From: an uncultured Atopobium sp.
Lineage (GTDB): Bacteria; Actinomycetota; Coriobacteriia; Coriobacteriales; Atopobiaceae
NCBI GenBank assembly: GCA_916720465.1
Contig: CAKARF010000042.1
Coordinates: 1 to 7,449 of the forward strand
Reading direction: 5' to 3'
DNA length: 7,449 nucleotides
The notes below the pieces were generated by a model. The model saw nothing but the letters and a program-made list of their open reading frames with translations. It was not told the DNA's origin and made no database searches. The position numbers were made by a program, and so were the translations under genes. Positions 1-5,342 of the stretch are shown here, in pieces (within the stretch, counting starts at the first letter, position 1; every line of letters begins with the position of its first letter).

Positions 1-1003
1 GGATTGAGAGCGGAAGATGCTTGACGTCCCAGGTCTCGGTTTCCTCTTCTTCTGACTGTTCCACCAGGGATTTGAGGCTTTTCTCGCCCTGCTTTTCGCC
101 GCCAAGAGGAGTCACAATTTCTTGTGCAAATTCAGATACACTGCCTTGTCGCATAGATGGCTCGGGAGAAAGCGCCTGCGTCAAGGCGGCATCTACAGCA
201 AAGGGGACCTCGGGGTCTTCTTTGAGCAGAGGAATTTTTGGGCCCTTGTAGATGTGATCAAGGGATTCTTTAGCCGTTCTGCCCGCAAATACATTGACGC
301 CCGTTAGCGCCTGCCTCAGAACAACAGCAAGCGAGAAAATATCAGCGCGCTCGTCAACAAGCATGCCTTCAACCTGTTCTGGAGGCATGTAGCCCACCGT
401 ACCTCCGCGAGCGCCGCCATAACCAGCAGCTGAGGCAAGTGTTGCCATACCAAAGTCGGCAAGTTTTACCGTACCCTGGCGGTCAATCATGATATTAGTT
501 GGCTTGATGTCCAGATGGAGCACGCCGTTTTCATGGGCATAGTGAAGCGCCTTTGCAAGTGAAGACACCATGTGAGCTGCTTCGGCATAGGTGAGGTAGC
601 CACCCTCAACGCGAGCCAAAAGCTCCGATAAATTAAGGCCATCAACAAACTCCATGACCAGGTAAGCGTAATCGCCTTCAATCTCAAAGTCATGAACAGT
701 CACAATGTTTGGATGAGCCAGCAAACAGGCAGTTCTTGCCTCAGAAAGAGCCTCGTCAACAGTTGAAGCAAGCACGCCGGGAGTCTCGGAAGCCCCTAAT
801 AATGGCATGCGTTTAATGGCTACGCGCCTCTGCAAACGAGTATCCCAGCAGGTACAAACGGTGCCAAAACCTCCGTTACCCCTGCGAGCAAGAACGCGAT
901 ATCGGTCCAGCAAAATTTCTGGCTCAGCCGCAGGTGATGCCTGCTGAGCAGAAGGTGAATGTAGATATGCAGTCTGCGTGGTCTGTGACCGCGAGTCACT
1001 CAC
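1..1003 (-). CDS. Serine/threonine protein kinase (Hanks type), 3' end cut by window edge
   Basis: Reading the minus strand from a GTG at 1003 gives 334 codons without a stop, continuing past base 1. The kinase domain spans about residues 35-300. Visible motifs are the glycine loop GNGGFGTV (42-49), VAIK with the ATP-binding lysine K64, the catalytic loop HLDIKPTN (163-170), DFG (183-185), PPEQ in the APE position (207-210) and DIFSLAVVL (221-229). These are the ATP- and Mg-binding elements of a protein that phosphorylates Ser/Thr. The HRD arginine is replaced by leucine, but D165, K167 and N170 remain, so activity is expected. After the domain comes an acidic stretch (about 316-325), perhaps a juxtamembrane linker; any membrane or sensor part lies outside the window. 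The start is set by AGGAGGT at 1008-1014 and by an in-frame TAA just upstream. The gene is divergent from tRNA-Leu. The family call is firm; its signal and targets are unknown. Confidence 0.93.
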   Translation of the reverse strand, partial: MSDSRSQTTQTAYLHSPSAQQASPAAEPEILLDRYRVLARRGNGGFGTVCTCWDTRLQRRVAIKRMPLLGASETPGVLASTVDEALSEARTACLLAHPNIVTVHDFEIEGDYAYLVMEFVDGLNLSELLARVEGGYLTYAEAAHMVSSLAKALHYAHENGVLHLDIKPTNIMIDRQGTVKLADFGMATLASAAGYGGARGGTVGYMPPEQVEGMLVDERADIFSLAVVLRQALTGVNVFAGRTAKESLDHIYKGPKIPLLKEDPEVPFAVDAALTQALSPEPSMRQGSVSEFAQEIVTPLGGEKQGEKSLKSLVEQSEEEETETWDVKHLPLSI

Positions 1004-1050
1004 GGCAACCTCCTGTGTTTAAAGTGTGTTTGTCGGCCGTGACTGTCTAT

Positions 1051-1056
1051 ATTCTA
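1051..1056 (-). promoter_or_regulatory. Possible -10 box for the kinase gene
   Basis: On the minus strand this reads TAGAAT, a 5/6 match to TATAAT, about 48 bases upstream of the kinase GTG. I find no convincing -35 at the usual spacing, so this is tentative. The 133-base gap between the kinase and tRNA-Leu is A/T-rich in its middle and must carry divergent promoters. I see nothing else in it. Confidence 0.3.
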
Positions 1057-1120
1057 CCGCTGAAAAGAATTTTCTTATATATCTATTGTTTTTCCATTAG
1101 TAGAAAACAAAATGTTGTAG

Positions 1121-1126
1121 TATTAT
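1121..1126 (+). promoter_or_regulatory. Possible -10 box for tRNA-Leu
   Basis: TATTAT is a 5/6 match to TATAAT and ends 10 bases before the tRNA 5' end. That would place the transcription start close to the mature tRNA. No good -35 is visible; TTAGTA at 1097-1102 with an 18-base spacer is weak. Confidence 0.3.
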
Positions 1127-1136
1127 TCCCTAGCAC

Positions 1137-1223
1137 GCGGGTGTGGCGGAATTGGCAGACGCGTACGGTTCAGGTCCGTATGAACGCAAGTTCATGGGGG
1201 TTCAAGTCCCTTCGCCCGCACCA
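1137..1223 (+). tRNA. tRNA-Leu(CAG)
   Basis: An 87-base class II tRNA with CCA encoded at 1221-1223. The acceptor stem is GCGGGTG (1137-1143) paired with CGCCCGC (1213-1219), with one G-U pair, and discriminator A at 1220. The anticodon stem is TACGG/CCGTA around loop TTCAGGT, putting anticodon CAG at 1171-1173, which reads the leucine codon CUG. The long variable arm (TGAAC/GTTCA) and the discriminator A fit tRNA-Leu. The T arm has the loop TTCAAGT. It is followed by a terminator at 1233-1259, so it is probably a single-gene transcript. Confidence 0.97.
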
Positions 1224-1232
1224 TTTACATTT

Positions 1233-1259
1233 AAAAAAGCCCCTTCACGGGGCTTTTTT
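1233..1259. terminator. Bidirectional Rho-independent terminator between tRNA-Leu and the small membrane protein gene
   Basis: The stem GCCCC (1239-1243) pairs with GGGGC (1249-1253) around a 5-base loop, with six As before it and six Ts after it. It therefore gives a GC stem plus U-tract on both strands. It lies 9 bases after tRNA-Leu and 5 bases after the stop of the convergent gene. Confidence 0.93.
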
Positions 1260-1264
1260 GTTAC

Positions 1265-1483
1265 CTATTTGTTATCTGATTCAAAGTCAGACCAACCCTC
1301 TTGGTCGTCGCCAAAGAGATCCCAGTCGTCTTCAGTCTTTTTATGGTTGAAATACATCTTTTTAGTTTTGCGCTCCAGCACAAAGGAAATGACCAAAAAG
1401 AGCAGAATTCCACCAAGTACGAGGAACAACACACCGGTCTTATCGCCAAAAAGCCAGCCGACAAATGAGTTAATTGCGTCCAT
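1265..1483 (-). CDS. Small single-pass membrane protein, function unknown (72 aa)
   Basis: The ATG at 1483 is preceded by GGAG at 1491-1494 with a 7-base spacer. The product has one clear hydrophobic segment at about residues 17-36 (rich in L, V, I, F, G), then a basic cluster (R38, K39, K41, K42), then a strongly acidic tail with several Trp, Asp and Glu residues (51-71). The positive-inside rule suggests the N-terminus is outside and the tail is in the cytoplasm. No family is recognised. A real gene is supported by the ribosome binding site, the composition and a terminator placed right after the stop. It is convergent with tRNA-Leu and divergent from serS. It could be an assembly or regulatory partner of a membrane complex, but nothing here shows which. 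Confidence 0.72.
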   Translation of the reverse strand: MDAINSFVGWLFGDKTGVLFLVLGGILLFLVISFVLERKTKKMYFNHKKTEDDWDLFGDDQEGWSDFESDNK

Positions 1484-1524
1484 AATCTAGCTCCAGAACA
1501 TGTGAAGGGTTAAGAATCTGAATA

Positions 1525-1538
1525 CAAGTATATACTTG
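1525..1538. promoter_or_regulatory. Perfect 14-bp palindrome with TATACT on both strands, in the divergent serS/small-ORF promoter region
   Basis: CAAGTATATACTTG is its own reverse complement. Both strands of it contain TATACT, a 5/6 match to the -10 consensus, so it can serve as -10 for serS (plus) and for the small membrane protein gene (minus), or be an operator covering both. No good -35 is found for either direction. A second -10-like TATAAG lies at 1545-1550 for serS. The palindromy is seen; the role is inferred. Confidence 0.45.
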
Positions 1539-1594
1539 GTAAGCTATAAGAAAAAATGCACTGCCAAAAAAGTGTTGATTCAAGGAGAAGCTGC

Positions 1595-2878
1595 ATGCTT
1601 GATATCAAATTTGTGCGCGAGAATCCTGACCTCGTAGATAAGTCTTGCGAGTCCAGGCAAAACGCCCACTGGGATCGCGAGAAATTCTTTGAGCTTGACG
1701 AGGAGCGCAGAAGCGTAATTGCCGAGGTTGAGTCTCTTCAGGCAGAGCGTAACGCTGTTTCTAAGCAGATTGGCCTTCTTATGCGTGAGGGCAAGAAGGA
1801 AGAGGCTGAGGCAGCTAAAGAGCAGGTAGCAGCTAACAAAGATCGCATCGCAGAGCTTGATCAGCGTCGCGGAGAGGTCGAGGAAGAGCTCACGGCTCTT
1901 GTCGCAGCTATTCCAAACATTCCAGACGCATCGGTTCCTTACGGCAAGGACGATTCCGATAATCCTGAGGTCCGCAAGTGGGGAGAGCCAACTCAGTTTG
2001 ATTTTGAGCCAAAGGCACACTGGGATCTTGGACCTGAACTGGGCATGATTGACTTTGATCGTGGCGTAAAGCTTGCGGGAACTCGTTTTTATCTGCTTGG
2101 CGGCATGGGTGCTCGTATGGAGCGCGCGCTTATCAACTTTATGATTGATACGCACAACCAGGCAGGATTCAAAGAGTGGTGGCCACCAGTTATTACAAAT
2201 CAGGATTCTCTGTTTGGTACTGGCCAGCTCCCTAAGTTTGAAGAGGACCTCTATCACGTTCAGCCTGATCTCTATCTGATTCCAACTGCTGAGGTTCAGC
2301 TTACCAACATCCACCGTGACGAGATTCTGGATGCATCTCAGCTTCCTCTGCTTTACACCGCGTTTACCCCATGCTTCCGTGAGGAGGCAGGTTCAGCTGG
2401 TCGAGACACCCGCGGCATCATTCGCGTTCACCAGTTTGACAAGGTAGAGATGGTCAAGTTTGCAAAGCCTGAGGACTCCATGAATCAGCTTGAGTCCATG
2501 GTTCAGGAAGCCGAGAAGATCCTTCAGCTTCTGGGTCTTCCTTATCATGTGGTAACCCTCTGCACTGGTGACATTGGCTTCTCTGCATGCAAGTGCTACG
2601 ATATTGAGGTTTGGCTCCCAAGCTATAACGCATACAAGGAGATTTCTTCCTGCTCCAACTGCTGGGATTTCCAGGCACGTCGTGCAAATATCCGCTATAA
2701 GGATCCAGCAGAGTTTAAGGGTACCCGTCTGGTTCATACGCTTAACGGCTCTGGTCTTGCGGTTGGTCGTACTATGGCTGCAATTATGGAGAATTATCAG
2801 AATGCAGACGGCTCCGTCACCGTACCTGAGGCGCTTCGTCCTTACATGGGTGGTATCGAGGTTATTCGCCCAGAATAG
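1595..2878 (+). CDS. serS: Serine--tRNA ligase
   Basis: Class II aminoacyl-tRNA synthetase that charges tRNA-Ser with serine in the cytoplasm, via seryl-adenylate; it also supplies Ser-tRNA(Sec) where that exists. It is 427 aa, the usual bacterial length. The N-terminal coiled-coil arm that grips the long variable arm of tRNA-Ser covers about residues 30-105. The catalytic core carries TAEV (231-234), motif 2 from FREEAGSAGRDTRG (261-274) to HQFDKVE, the SSCSNC-DFQARR block (351-363), and motif 3 NGSGLAVGRTMAAI (384-397). I chose the ATG at 1595, not the in-frame ATG at 1556, because AAGGAG (1582-1587) sits 7 bases before it and MLDIKFVRENPD is the standard SerRS N-terminus. The 111-base upstream gap is too short for a T-box leader. 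A terminator follows. It is monocistronic and separate from the tRNA-Ser gene at 3567. Confidence 0.99.
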   Translation: MLDIKFVRENPDLVDKSCESRQNAHWDREKFFELDEERRSVIAEVESLQAERNAVSKQIGLLMREGKKEEAEAAKEQVAANKDRIAELDQRRGEVEEELTALVAAIPNIPDASVPYGKDDSDNPEVRKWGEPTQFDFEPKAHWDLGPELGMIDFDRGVKLAGTRFYLLGGMGARMERALINFMIDTHNQAGFKEWWPPVITNQDSLFGTGQLPKFEEDLYHVQPDLYLIPTAEVQLTNIHRDEILDASQLPLLYTAFTPCFREEAGSAGRDTRGIIRVHQFDKVEMVKFAKPEDSMNQLESMVQEAEKILQLLGLPYHVVTLCTGDIGFSACKCYDIEVWLPSYNAYKEISSCSNCWDFQARRANIRYKDPAEFKGTRLVHTLNGSGLAVGRTMAAIMENYQNADGSVTVPEALRPYMGGIEVIRPE

Positions 2879-2911
2879 TTTCTCTTTTTAATCAAAACTG
2901 ATTCAATTCTT

Positions 2912-2950
2912 GAAATGGTCTTCTACAGAATTGTGGAGACCATTTCTTTT
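2912..2950 (+). terminator. Rho-independent terminator of serS
   Basis: GAAATGGTC (2912-2920) pairs with GACCATTTC (2938-2946). The inner helix continues as TCTACA/TGTGGA with one G-U pair and one bulged T around a GAAT tetraloop, giving about 15 bp. Four Ts follow (2947-2950). It lies 33 bases after the serS stop and separates serS from the next gene. Confidence 0.85.
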
Positions 2951-2954
2951 AGTG

Positions 2955-2980
2955 ATTTATAGAACGTATGTTCTATAAAT
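2955..2980. promoter_or_regulatory. LexA-type SOS box inside an 11-bp inverted repeat
   Basis: ATTTATAGAAC (2955-2965) and GTTCTATAAAT (2970-2980) are perfect inverted copies around the 4-base spacer GTAT. The core GAAC-GTAT-GTTC (2962-2973) fits the Gram-positive LexA box GAAC-R-N-R-Y-GTTC at every position. The usual flanking C/G is A/T here. It lies about 40 bases before the next start codon, just upstream of or overlapping the candidate -10 boxes, as expected for a repressor site. There is no T-tract after it, so it is not a terminator. LexA binding is inferred. Confidence 0.75.
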
Positions 2981-2984
2981 CAGC

Positions 2985-2990
2985 TATACT
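2985..2990 (+). promoter_or_regulatory. Probable -10 box of the SOS-box gene
   Basis: TATACT is a 5/6 match to TATAAT, 30 bases before the ATG at 3021. The -35 region at normal spacing falls inside the GAAC-N4-GTTC operator and does not resemble TTGACA. An alternative -10, TATAAA at 2974-2979, overlaps the right arm of the operator. Either arrangement allows LexA to block RNA polymerase. Confidence 0.5.
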
Positions 2991-3020
2991 TGTGGTTAGC
3001 AAAAGAAGAAAGAGGTGGCT

Positions 3021-3341
3021 ATGAAAGGTTTGGTAGAGGTACAAAAAGATATTGTAGTACGGCAGTTTGTGCAGGGTAGTGCAGCAGAAATTGGATTTGG
3101 TCACAAGGAGTTTTATTCAGAAATCCATATTGAACCAAATCAACTTGCAGCTTTAAGAAAATGGATTGCAGACCAAGGCAGAGTAGGTTTAAAAGACTTA
3201 AGTCCACAAGAATATCTTGAGGTCATCATGGCAGAAACATGCATGGCTGAGGTAATGGATGAGCTTGATGAAGCTGGCATTTCCTACCGTTATTTATATG
3301 CTAACTCTGCTGGTGAAGTAGCTTTAAGACCAGGCAGATAA
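3021..3341 (+). CDS. Uncharacterised 106-aa protein, probably SOS-regulated
   Basis: Starts at the ATG at 3021, preceded by AGAGG (3011-3015) at 5 bases; a GTG two codons earlier is a poorer alternative. The product is soluble-looking and acidic (17 D/E against 11 K/R), with no signal peptide or membrane segment. The N-terminal third looks beta-rich (LVEVQKDIVVRQF and FYSEIHIE). Residues about 41-52 and 61-85 look helical, the latter beginning SPQEYLEVIM and rich in E, M and A. There is one Cys (C74). I recognise no catalytic motif and no family. It is preceded by a LexA-type operator and stands alone between the serS terminator and the convergent tRNA-Arg. Known SOS genes of this size include cell-division inhibitors, error-prone repair accessories and toxins, but nothing in the sequence selects one. 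The DNA looks more A/T-rich than serS. A real gene is likely; the function is unknown. Confidence 0.8.
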   Translation: MKGLVEVQKDIVVRQFVQGSAAEIGFGHKEFYSEIHIEPNQLAALRKWIADQGRVGLKDLSPQEYLEVIMAETCMAEVMDELDEAGISYRYLYANSAGEVALRPGR

Positions 3342-3342
3342 T

Positions 3343-3366
3343 AAAAAAGAGCTCCCGAAGGAGCTC
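3343..3366 (-). terminator. Rho-independent terminator of tRNA-Arg
   Basis: On the minus strand GAGCTCC and GGAGCTC pair in a 7-bp stem around a TTCG loop, followed by six Ts (complement of the As at 3343-3348). It begins 11 bases after the encoded CCA of tRNA-Arg. On the plus strand the same hairpin lacks a T-tract, so it is a poor terminator for the gene ending at 3341. Confidence 0.9.
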
Positions 3367-3377
3367 CTAAGTTCAAG

Positions 3378-3454
3378 TGGTGCGGCGTATAGGATTCGAA
3401 CCTATGACGCCCTGATTCGTAGTCAGGTCCTCTATCCAGCTGAGGTAACGCCGC
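3378..3454 (-). tRNA. tRNA-Arg(ACG)
   Basis: A 77-base tRNA with CCA encoded (complement of 3378-3380). The acceptor stem GCGGCGT/ACGCCGC is fully paired. The anticodon stem CCTGA/TCAGG encloses loop CTACGAA, giving anticodon ACG (complement of 3418-3420). The first base is expected to be edited to inosine by TadA, so that the tRNA reads CGU, CGC and CGA. The T loop is TTCGAAT. It is convergent with the SOS-box gene and 36 bases from it. The minus-strand gap upstream of it (3455-3527) holds no clear promoter, although TTGCAT with a T-rich spacer is a weak candidate. Confidence 0.97.
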
Positions 3455-3527
3455 GTGCAAGTAGATAGAATGCCATTTTCCAGTTAAAAATGCAAGACTA
3501 ATCTTAGAAAAAGTTCTTATTGGTAAG

Positions 3528-3557
3528 AAAAAAGCTCGTTGCGAAGGTGCAACGAGC
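3528..3557 (-). terminator. Rho-independent terminator of tRNA-Ser
   Basis: On the minus strand GCTCGTTGC and GCAACGAGC form a 9-bp stem around a 6-base loop, followed by six Ts (complement of 3528-3533). It begins 9 bases after tRNA-Ser and separates it from tRNA-Arg, so the two tRNAs are probably separate transcripts. Confidence 0.92.
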
Positions 3558-3566
3558 GGAAAATTC

Positions 3567-3657
3567 TGGCGGAGAGCTGGGGATTCGAACCCCAGATGGG
3601 CTTGGGGCCCATACTCGCTTAGCAGGCGAGCACCTTCGGCCTCTCGGTCAGCTCTCC
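3567..3657 (-). tRNA. tRNA-Ser(GCT)
   Basis: A 91-base class II tRNA with CCA encoded (complement of 3567-3569) and discriminator G, as expected for serine. The acceptor stem is GGAGAGC/GCTCTCC. The anticodon stem CTCGC/GCGAG encloses loop CTGCTAA, giving anticodon GCT (complement of 3621-3623), which reads AGC and AGU. A long variable arm (ATGGGC/GCCCAT) is present; this is the feature the SerRS coiled-coil arm recognises. The T arm is CTGGGG/CCCCAG around TTCGAAT. Confidence 0.97.
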
Positions 3658-3674
3658 AAAATGGGTGCTTGAGA

Positions 3675-3703
3675 ATGATACCCCGAACTGGCGTCACTCA
3701 CAA
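3675..3703 (-). promoter_or_regulatory. Promoter of tRNA-Ser
   Basis: On the minus strand, TTGTGA (complement of 3698-3703) is followed after exactly 17 bases by TATCAT (complement of 3675-3680), a 5/6 match to -10. It ends 17 bases before the tRNA 5' end, so transcription would start about 10 bases upstream of the mature tRNA. The -35 matches the consensus at 4/6. It lies in the 55-base gap after the gluQ stop. Confidence 0.6.
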
Positions 3704-3712
3704 TAAGACATT

Positions 3713-4648
3713 TTACAAAACATGTGAAAAATGCTCAACAACCACGTTTTTTCGGTGAGCGCGAAGTATCTCCCAAGCAAAACGATTTGCAATTTGTACT
3801 GCAGAAAGAGGCTCATTCTCTTTTGTGAGGCCAACGCAATAAGCAAGAAAGCCAAGAATCTCTTCTGGTGTTTTTCCTTGGGATCTAAGGACACCAAGGT
3901 CTAAATCATGATTGCGTTTTGAAAGTCGTCTACCATCAGGCGCAACAAGTAAGGGGAGGTGAGCGTATATGGGATGAGAAAGACCAAGCATGTCTTGCAA
4001 ATAAAGTTGCCTAGGAGTTGAGGAAAGAAGATCTGATCCTCTGACCACTTCAGTTATGCCCATATCAGCATCGTCTACTACTACGGCAAGCTGATAGGCA
4101 AAGACGCCATCTGCACGCTGAACAATAAAGTCTCCGCACGATTCAGCAAGGTTTTGTGATGTGGGACCATAAACCCTATCTTCAAACGTGTAGATCTTAT
4201 TAGGAACTTGCATACGTGTTGCTGGAATTTTATGGGTTGAAAGCTCTTCACGCTCAGATTGGCTGAGGTTGCGGCAAGTTCCTGCATAGACATACGTGCC
4301 ATCACTTGCATGAGGAGCTTGTGCAGCGTGTAAGTCTGCTCGGGAGCAAAAGCAGGGATACAAGAGTCCCCGCTGCCTCAAATCTGAAAGAGCTTCTTGG
4401 TAGAGCTCTGTTCGCTTGCTTTGGTAATACGGACCTTTGTCCCAAGTTAGTCCCAACCACTGTAAATCATCAAGGAGGAGGGAGGTGTGTTGAGGATTAT
4501 GAGCACGAATATCCAAGTCTTCAATGCGAAGAATAAGGCTGCCATTTTGGGAACGAACGCTGGCCCAAGCCATAAGAGCTGAGAAAACGTTGCCCAGATG
4601 CATTCTTCCAGAAGGTGTGGGCGCAAATCTTCCAACGCAAGAACTCAT
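3713..4648 (-). CDS. gluQ: Glutamyl-Q tRNA(Asp) synthetase
   Basis: Truncated paralogue of glutamyl-tRNA synthetase. The family activates glutamate and attaches it to queuosine at the anticodon of tRNA-Asp, in the cytoplasm. At 311 aa it matches GluQ length (about 300) and lacks the C-terminal anticodon-binding domain of GluRS. The Rossmann-fold catalytic domain starts RFAPTPSGRMHLGN (7-20, with HLGN as the HIGH motif) and has LRIEDLD (40-46). The zinc site shows C99, C101, Y121 and C125 in the GluQ pattern CxC...YxxxC. RLSKR (241-245) is the KMSKS-like motif. The ATG at 4648 is 2 bases after the stop of the upstream acetyltransferase gene, and its ribosome binding site GGGAG (4659-4663, 10-base spacer) lies inside that gene, which suggests translational coupling. 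No queuosine synthesis genes are in the window. A short discriminating GluRS is an unlikely alternative. Confidence 0.92.
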   Translation of the reverse strand: MSSCVGRFAPTPSGRMHLGNVFSALMAWASVRSQNGSLILRIEDLDIRAHNPQHTSLLLDDLQWLGLTWDKGPYYQSKRTELYQEALSDLRQRGLLYPCFCSRADLHAAQAPHASDGTYVYAGTCRNLSQSEREELSTHKIPATRMQVPNKIYTFEDRVYGPTSQNLAESCGDFIVQRADGVFAYQLAVVVDDADMGITEVVRGSDLLSSTPRQLYLQDMLGLSHPIYAHLPLLVAPDGRRLSKRNHDLDLGVLRSQGKTPEEILGFLAYCVGLTKENEPLSAVQIANRFAWEILRAHRKNVVVEHFSHVL

Positions 4649-4650
4649 TC

Positions 4651-5280
4651 TTAGAGATCTCCCGCATAGATATAGGCAAAGCCAAAGTCTTGTCCATCCG
4701 CTTTAATCGGAGCTTCATCTTTACAGGTAAGACCCTTGTGTTGGTAGAAACTAATGTCGCAGTCATCATCTGTTGCAAGGAAGTAATGCTTAGCCCCTTG
4801 CTCTTTCATAAAGTCCAGAATGTAGGAGAAGAGCATGCCTCCAATACCCTGGCTCTTTATAGCGGGGTTAACGCAGAACAGAGTAATTTCCCATTTGGCA
4901 TTGTTAGTGTTTGTGTTCCAATAGTTATGAACAAGATGGGATTCGACATCACCAAAGATCTCGTAGTCCTTAAAGCGAGCTTCACTTAATAGTTTCTTAG
5001 CTTTTGCTGTTGTTTCGTTTTCTAACTTCTGCCATTTTTCAAAATCTGCTGGAGTTTCTCCGTTTGAGCAGAAAATAAGACCAAGTATTTGACCATCTTG
5101 CTTTGCTACAAAGCGATGAGTAGAAACGCCAATAAAATAGGCGATATCAATAGTTGCAAGTGAGCGACTTTCATCTTTTGATTCATCGCCATCCAAGTAC
5201 CAGACACGTTCAACGATTGATATAAGTTCCGGCAAGTCAGCGTCTTCAAAGGGGATTATGATGGGAGAATCAGTAGACAT
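4651..5280 (-). CDS. GNAT-family N-acetyltransferase, substrate unknown (209 aa)
   Basis: Predicted to move an acetyl group from acetyl-CoA to an amine. The signature is motif A, EITLFCVNPAIKSQGIGGML (131-150), with the Q-x-x-G-x-G-type pyrophosphate loop seen as SQGIGG and the following helix. An N-terminal IPFEDADLPELISIVERVW resembles the first strand and helix of the fold; FYQHKGLTC (about 180-190) is the usual C-terminal region. Between the RFVAKQDGQILGLIFC strands (56-71) and motif A there is a charged, helical stretch of about 45-55 residues (75-128) that is longer than in typical GNATs. A putative ribosome binding site AAAGG lies 11 bases before the ATG, which is weak. It is the first gene of a two-gene unit with gluQ, and divergent from purH. 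The context does not identify a substrate. Confidence 0.88.
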   Translation of the reverse strand: MSTDSPIIIPFEDADLPELISIVERVWYLDGDESKDESRSLATIDIAYFIGVSTHRFVAKQDGQILGLIFCSNGETPADFEKWQKLENETTAKAKKLLSEARFKDYEIFGDVESHLVHNYWNTNTNNAKWEITLFCVNPAIKSQGIGGMLFSYILDFMKEQGAKHYFLATDDDCDISFYQHKGLTCKDEAPIKADGQDFGFAYIYAGDL

Positions 5281-5316
5281 AGTTATAAGTGCCTTTCATG
5301 CGTTTTACAGCGGAAG

Positions 5317-5322
5317 ATTATA
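5317..5322 (-). promoter_or_regulatory. -10 box of the acetyltransferase-gluQ unit
   Basis: On the minus strand this is a perfect TATAAT, 36 bases upstream of the acetyltransferase ATG. The best -35 at 17-base spacing is TGTAAA (complement of 5340-5345), a weak match. No clear promoter could be assigned to the divergent purH in the same 140-base gap. Confidence 0.55.
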
Positions 5323-5342
5323 GAATAGTTTCAAGTTTGTTT

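Noticed and set aside
1182..1195. GAAC-GCAA-GTTC, resembling a second SOS box
   Set aside because: It is the variable-arm stem of tRNA-Leu, inside the RNA gene, and the spacer does not fit the R-N-R-Y pattern.
934..1490. Plus-strand open frames across the kinase start, tRNA-Leu and the small membrane protein gene
   Set aside because: They read through a tRNA gene and a terminator and have no ribosome binding site.
1556..1594. Longer serS start adding 13 residues
   Set aside because: The ATG at 1595 has a good ribosome binding site and the family N-terminus; the extension has neither.
1496..1594. T-box leader for serS
   Set aside because: The gap is too short, and no T-box sequence or terminator/antiterminator pair is visible.
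1580..2314. 244-aa open frame antisense to serS
   Set aside because: It lies wholly within a certain gene, reads as low-quality protein and has no ribosome binding site; it is a shadow frame.
3378..3657. tRNA genes as an attachment site for an integrated element
   Set aside because: Both tRNAs are intact, and there is no integrase, no direct repeat of a tRNA 3' end and no cargo in the window.
3290..3697. 135-aa open frame on the minus strand
   Set aside because: It runs through tRNA-Ser, tRNA-Arg and two terminators, so it is not a gene.
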